The notes under the pieces were generated by a model. That model had not been told where the DNA came from. It was given only the letters and a program-made list of their open reading frames with translations, and made no database searches. Shown here piece after piece: positions 7,670-10,555 of a stretch of DNA of 10,555 nucleotides (position 1 is the stretch's first letter; every line of letters starts with the position of its first letter). The position numbers and the translations under genes were made by a program. Source of the DNA: Actinomycetota bacterium (GTDB taxonomy: Bacteria > Acidobacteriota > Blastocatellia > Chloracidobacteriales > Chloracidobacteriaceae); NCBI GenBank assembly GCA_013298335.1, contig JAAFHI010000051.1, forward strand, positions 1-10,555, given 5' to 3'.

Positions 7670-7677
7670 TAGAACAC

Positions 7678-8850
7678 ATGAGTTTGTCGATGAAAGTTAC
7701 CTTCCGCTCACTTTGTATCGCCGGATGGCTGGCCGCCGGGCTCGTCACCGTGCCCGGCATCGCCGCCGCCCAGACTCCCTCGGGGGCGACCGTGGCCCAG
7801 TTGATTTCGCAGCTTTCCGCCGAGGATCGCGAGAAACGGTACCTGGCCTCGGTCGAACTTCGAAAAATGGGACCGAATGCCCAGTCGGCTGTCGAGGCCC
7901 TGACCCGCGCGCTGCGCGACGACGATCCGCGGGTTTCCGAAAACGCCTGCTGGACCCTGGCCTTCATCGGATCGGCGGGACTAAGCGCCGTTCCGACGCT
8001 CTCCGCCATGGTGCGCGATACCGACGAACCGAACCGCATCCCCGCCGCCGCCGTCCTCGGCCTCATGCGGACGAGCAACCCGGATGCGGTCAAATCCCTG
8101 ACCGAAGCCCTTACGAGTGGCAATCCCGAACTTCGCCGGACCGCCGCCGCCGCCCTCGGCGCGCTGGGGCAGGCGGCCCTCCCCGCCGTGCCGGCTCTGG
8201 CCCGAGCGACGAAGGATGAAAATCCGGGCGTCCGTTCGACCGCCGTCGCCGCCCTCGGTCGCCTTGGCGGATTCGCCTCTTCGGCAGTCCCGGCGCTCAG
8301 GGAAATCGAGGCCGGTCCGGATGCCCAGCTCAAGGCCGAGGCCGTTTCCGCCCGCAAGCGGATCGAAGGCGAACTCGCCCGCCCGGTCCAGCCGGTTCAA
8401 GCCGGTCAAACGGGTCAGGGCACCCCGCCCGCTACGACCCGGACCGATTCGGCCACGGCGATACAAATCCCCAAAGTCGATCCGGCGTTGCCGACGACCG
8501 ATCAGCCATCCCGGATTGAGTCTCCCCGCAACGACCGGGCCAAGACTCCCGTGACCCCGGAGCCGATCTCCGCTCCGGTGGTCCGGCCCGTCCAGATTCT
8601 CGAACAGGGCCGCCCGCGCTATACCCAGCTTGCGCGTGACCGGAAAACCGAGGGAACCGTCGTGCTCTCGGTCGAATTTCTCGCCAGCGGGAAAATCGGT
8701 GACGTGAAGGTCATCAGCGGGCTGAGCTACGGACTCAACGAGGAAGCGATTCGGGCGGCGAAGAGCATCCGCTTCAATCCGGCCCAATCGAACGGAAAGC
8801 CGGTGGACCGGCAGCAGGAAATCCGCTACCGGTTCAGTCTCGGCCAGTGA
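7678..8850 (+). CDS. Exported HEAT-repeat protein with TonB C-terminal domain
   Basis: This 390-residue protein joins two modules. Residues 1-31 look like a signal peptide or signal anchor (RSLCIAGWLAAGL, then GIAAAQ with likely cleavage after A31). Residues about 38-231 form roughly five HEAT-like repeats of the PBS-lyase type, recognisable by repeated AV.AL, AAAALGALG (156-164) and STAVAALGRLG (187-197). A proline/threonine-rich linker (about 235-300) leads to a TonB C-terminal domain (303-390) with RPRYTQLAR (312-320), EGTVVLSVEFLASGKI (325-340) and a final IRYRFSLGQ. Known TonB proteins use this domain to contact outer-membrane receptors and draw energy through ExbB/ExbD. Here no other Ton gene is present, and the N-terminus lacks a typical TonB anchor. 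It may therefore be an adaptor or scaffold rather than an energy transducer. It is divergent from the peptidase and converges on the gene ending at 8873, 22 bases away. Confidence 0.92.
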   Translation: MSLSMKVTFRSLCIAGWLAAGLVTVPGIAAAQTPSGATVAQLISQLSAEDREKRYLASVELRKMGPNAQSAVEALTRALRDDDPRVSENACWTLAFIGSAGLSAVPTLSAMVRDTDEPNRIPAAAVLGLMRTSNPDAVKSLTEALTSGNPELRRTAAAALGALGQAALPAVPALARATKDENPGVRSTAVAALGRLGGFASSAVPALREIEAGPDAQLKAEAVSARKRIEGELARPVQPVQAGQTGQGTPPATTRTDSATAIQIPKVDPALPTTDQPSRIESPRNDRAKTPVTPEPISAPVVRPVQILEQGRPRYTQLARDRKTEGTVVLSVEFLASGKIGDVKVISGLSYGLNEEAIRAAKSIRFNPAQSNGKPVDRQQEIRYRFSLGQ

Positions 8851-8872
8851 CCCGGAGGTCAGGTTTCCGCCT

Positions 8873-9391
8873 TTAACTCTTCGCCAGGCGGTAAAGCCCC
8901 AAAACGAACGAGATGAGGGCAAAAGCAAAAGATCGGGGGCCAATACTGAATCCTCCGATCATGGCGAGGGAACCGATAAACGCAAAAAGGCAGAGATACC
9001 CGATGATCTTAAAAACGCTTGAGTCGCCCGCCATTGGGGAGGATTGATATCCGGTGTCCTCCGGCGGCGGTATGTATTTGAATTGTTTTGGTTGAACGTA
9101 TCCGCCCGGCGACGGTGCGTATCCCGCCTGCACGGGCGGGGCATATGCCGACGGCGGCGGCGCGTATCCTGTTTGAACCGGTGGTGCATAGGCCGGAACC
9201 GGTCGGGGCGACGGCTGTGGCGGCTCCGGCTCGCCAAGGAATTTCGCCAGCGAGACGTACATGTGCGTACCGCTCAGCGCCACCTGGACGTCCGCCTTGT
9301 ATTCCCGCCAGGCGGGCGCGTACCCGCGAATGTCGGTGTCCGAGTACGTCTGGGGAAGGATGTTCCCGTTGACCTTGACGTTATAGCTCAT
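8873..9391 (-). CDS. Small GYF_2-related / proline-rich / two-TM membrane protein
   Basis: This 172-residue protein has no recognised function. Residues 1-56 (MSYNVKVNG at the start, LAKFLGEPE at the end) match the N-terminus of the gene upstream at 46 of 56 positions. They also align loosely with the GYF_2-like domains at 4528 and 5722: an NG or SG turn, then IRGY against VREW, then ADVQV against ADDPV. A proline/tyrosine-rich linker (about 57-115) carries a 15-residue repeat. Two hydrophobic segments (about 127-144 and 150-168) end the protein with only KS after them, so a hairpin in the membrane with both ends cytosolic is likely. GAGGG seven bases upstream supports the start. It follows the upstream gene by 83 bases on the same strand and is convergent with HEAT-TonB. 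Confidence 0.82.
   Translation of the reverse strand: MSYNVKVNGNILPQTYSDTDIRGYAPAWREYKADVQVALSGTHMYVSLAKFLGEPEPPQPSPRPVPAYAPPVQTGYAPPPSAYAPPVQAGYAPSPGGYVQPKQFKYIPPPEDTGYQSSPMAGDSSVFKIIGYLCLFAFIGSLAMIGGFSIGPRSFAFALISFVLGLYRLAKS
9101..9190 (-). repeat. In-gene 15-residue tandem repeat in a proline/tyrosine-rich linker
   Basis: Residues 68-82 and 83-97 of the 9391-8873 protein repeat YAPPVQ(T/A)GYAP, a period of 45 bases. The copies differ in codons, so this is an older protein-level repeat rather than a fresh duplication. Such low-complexity linkers are often flexible spacers. Confidence 0.7.
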
Positions 9392-9474
9392 GGTTTTTCC
9401 CTCTGATTGGTCTCCTGGGTGCGGTCGGTGGCGATGGTCCTGCGGGGGTCTTGCGGGTTTTTGATACTTCCCGC

Positions 9475-10452
9475 CTATTCGTACTGGTTTGAGGCATTCC
9501 CATAGGCCGGACAGTTTTCATCGGCCAATTCATTCGAATTTCTCGACTGGCGGAGCACCCCGGAATCGTCGATGTAGAAGCTGAAATTTCCGGATCGACC
9601 TATTCCGGTATCCTGAACTGGAGCGATGACCACGAAGTAATGTGCCGCCTGGGTTGACGTTCTCGGTATCGCCTCGAACCTGACGATCCGGTAGCCCTGT
9701 CGCGGCACCCGGTCGAGTTGAATGACGTTGCTCTGGAGCAACTGAACCTTTTCGAGTTCCTTGAGCGAGGCGGCGTACTGGCCCATGCCGATTCCGGATT
9801 CATACACCGACTGGGCGGAATGAATGTTCCGCAGCGTCTGGACCGCCGAAGCCTGGTTCGCCGACCGCCGGGCCGCGAGGAGGTTCGGCACGGCAATCGC
9901 CGCGAAAAATGGAATCACCAGGATCGCGAACAGATTTAAAACGATTCCGGTGATCGCCATGTTCTTGCCGCCGTAGACCCGCGGCTGGCTGGCGGCCCGG
10001 CTGTTGGCCATGAAGGACAGGATGACGCCGGGAATGGCGAGTATCGAGGTCAGCCCGCAGGTCAGGAAACCGCAGATGCCAAGGATGCCGAAAATCATCC
10101 CGGTTACGGCCATGCCCGACTTGAGGTTTCCCGGTGGTGGTCCCGGCGAATAGCCTGGCCCGCCGAAACTTGGCGGCGGTGTATATGCGGGGCGCGGTGG
10201 CGGAAGGTAGCCCGATGGCGGCGGTGTATACGCCGGTGGGGGAAGGGGACCGGATGGCGGAAACTGTGGCGGGGCCGACGGGGCCTCTGGTTCACCCAGA
10301 AACTTCGCCAGCGACATGAACAGGTGCGTTCCGCTCAGCGCCACCTGGACATCCGCCTTGTATTCACGCCACGCGGAGGCATAGCCGCGAATATCCTGTT
10401 CCGAATACAACTCGGGAAGGACCTTCCCGTTGACCTTGACGTTGTAGCTCAT
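9475..10452 (-). CDS. GYF_2-related / proline-rich / DUF4190 / type IV pilin-like fusion protein
   Basis: This 325-residue membrane protein has four parts. Residues 1-56 are the same N-terminal domain as in the 9391 gene. Residues about 57-110 are proline-rich, with YTPPPS and PPPRP runs. Residues about 112-180 match DUF4190: MAVTGMIFGILGI, then the GLTSILAIPGVILSF block, and GGKNMAITGIVLNL before the second helix. That helix runs on into AAIAVPNLLAARRSANQASA (184-203) and TLRNIHSAQSVYES (206-219), then a beta-rich tail ending in FSFYIDDSGVLR (290-301). This is the pattern of type IV pilin or type II pseudopilin-like proteins from Acidobacteriota. No prepilin leader (G followed by FTLIE) is present, so it should stay as an integral membrane protein. 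GAGG lies ten bases before the ATG at 10452. Function unknown; the fusion itself is clear in the sequence. Confidence 0.87.
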   Translation of the reverse strand: MSYNVKVNGKVLPELYSEQDIRGYASAWREYKADVQVALSGTHLFMSLAKFLGEPEAPSAPPQFPPSGPLPPPAYTPPPSGYLPPPRPAYTPPPSFGGPGYSPGPPPGNLKSGMAVTGMIFGILGICGFLTCGLTSILAIPGVILSFMANSRAASQPRVYGGKNMAITGIVLNLFAILVIPFFAAIAVPNLLAARRSANQASAVQTLRNIHSAQSVYESGIGMGQYAASLKELEKVQLLQSNVIQLDRVPRQGYRIVRFEAIPRTSTQAAHYFVVIAPVQDTGIGRSGNFSFYIDDSGVLRQSRNSNELADENCPAYGNASNQYE

Positions 10453-10555
10453 TGTTTTTGTACCTCAATGGGGCGGATATACGGACGGATCAGAGATCAC
10501 ATTCCCGGTTCATCAAAATCCAGTGCGGAGTGATTCAGCGATTAACGCCCCATTC

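Noticed and set aside
8851..8872. Bidirectional terminator between the convergent HEAT-TonB gene and the 9391-8873 gene
   Set aside because: Only a four-pair stem can be drawn in the 22-base gap and there is no T-run in either direction.
7575..8943. Long minus-strand open frames opposite the HEAT-TonB gene (260 and 320 codons)
   Set aside because: They are arginine/serine/glycine-rich with no domain signal, no ribosome site, and are explained by the codon bias of the real plus-strand gene.
9453..9474. GCGGG...CCCGC hairpin directly after the stop of the DUF4190-pilin gene
   Set aside because: The stem is five pairs with a 12-base loop and no T-run after it on the minus strand; too weak to call a terminator or attenuator.
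10453..10555. Promoter upstream of the 10452-9475 gene
   Set aside because: I looked for -35/-10 pairs on the minus strand; TTGATG and TATATC are both present but about 29 bases apart, so no promoter is supported. Nothing else is evident in this stretch apart from the ribosome site.

Overview
The window holds nine protein-coding genes packed on both strands, with no RNA genes, CRISPR arrays or insertion sequences that I can see. The DNA is GC-rich and the genes carry clear Shine-Dalgarno sites, so it is a bacterial chromosome. Two features suggest an Acidobacteriota-like organism, tentatively: the TonB C-terminal domain (RPRYTQLAR, then a VISGL..GL.EEAI core) and the pilin-like domain (AVPNLLAARRSANQASAV). 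There is no marker gene to confirm this.

Layout. On the minus strand, reading right to left, 10452-9475 and 9391-8873 encode two membrane proteins that share a nearly identical 56-residue N-terminal domain. The second converges on a plus-strand gene (7678-8850) for an exported HEAT-repeat protein with a TonB C-terminal domain. Divergent from that gene, a minus-strand run starts near 7629. It comprises an exported M14 zinc carboxypeptidase, two tandem paralogous GYF-like/proline-rich/single-TM proteins, then after a 150-base gap with a plausible promoter, a DAACS-family symporter, a small exported protein of unknown function and a PLP-dependent serine/threonine dehydratase. The last three genes are tightly spaced with good ribosome binding sites and look like one operon.

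How the genes may work together (inference). The peptidase, the symporter and the dehydratase could form a chain of peptide hydrolysis outside the cytoplasm, amino-acid uptake, and deamination to a 2-keto acid. However, the symporter keeps the arginine that selects acidic substrates, so it may not feed the dehydratase directly.

The least explained part is the set of four proteins (4528-3215, 5722-4565, 9391-8873, 10452-9475) built on one plan: a small N-terminal cytosolic GYF_2-like domain, a proline-rich linker, one or two membrane helices, and a different C-terminal module. In one of them a DUF4190-type membrane domain runs directly into a type IV pilin-like domain that has no prepilin leader. 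These four are the best candidates for an undescribed system.
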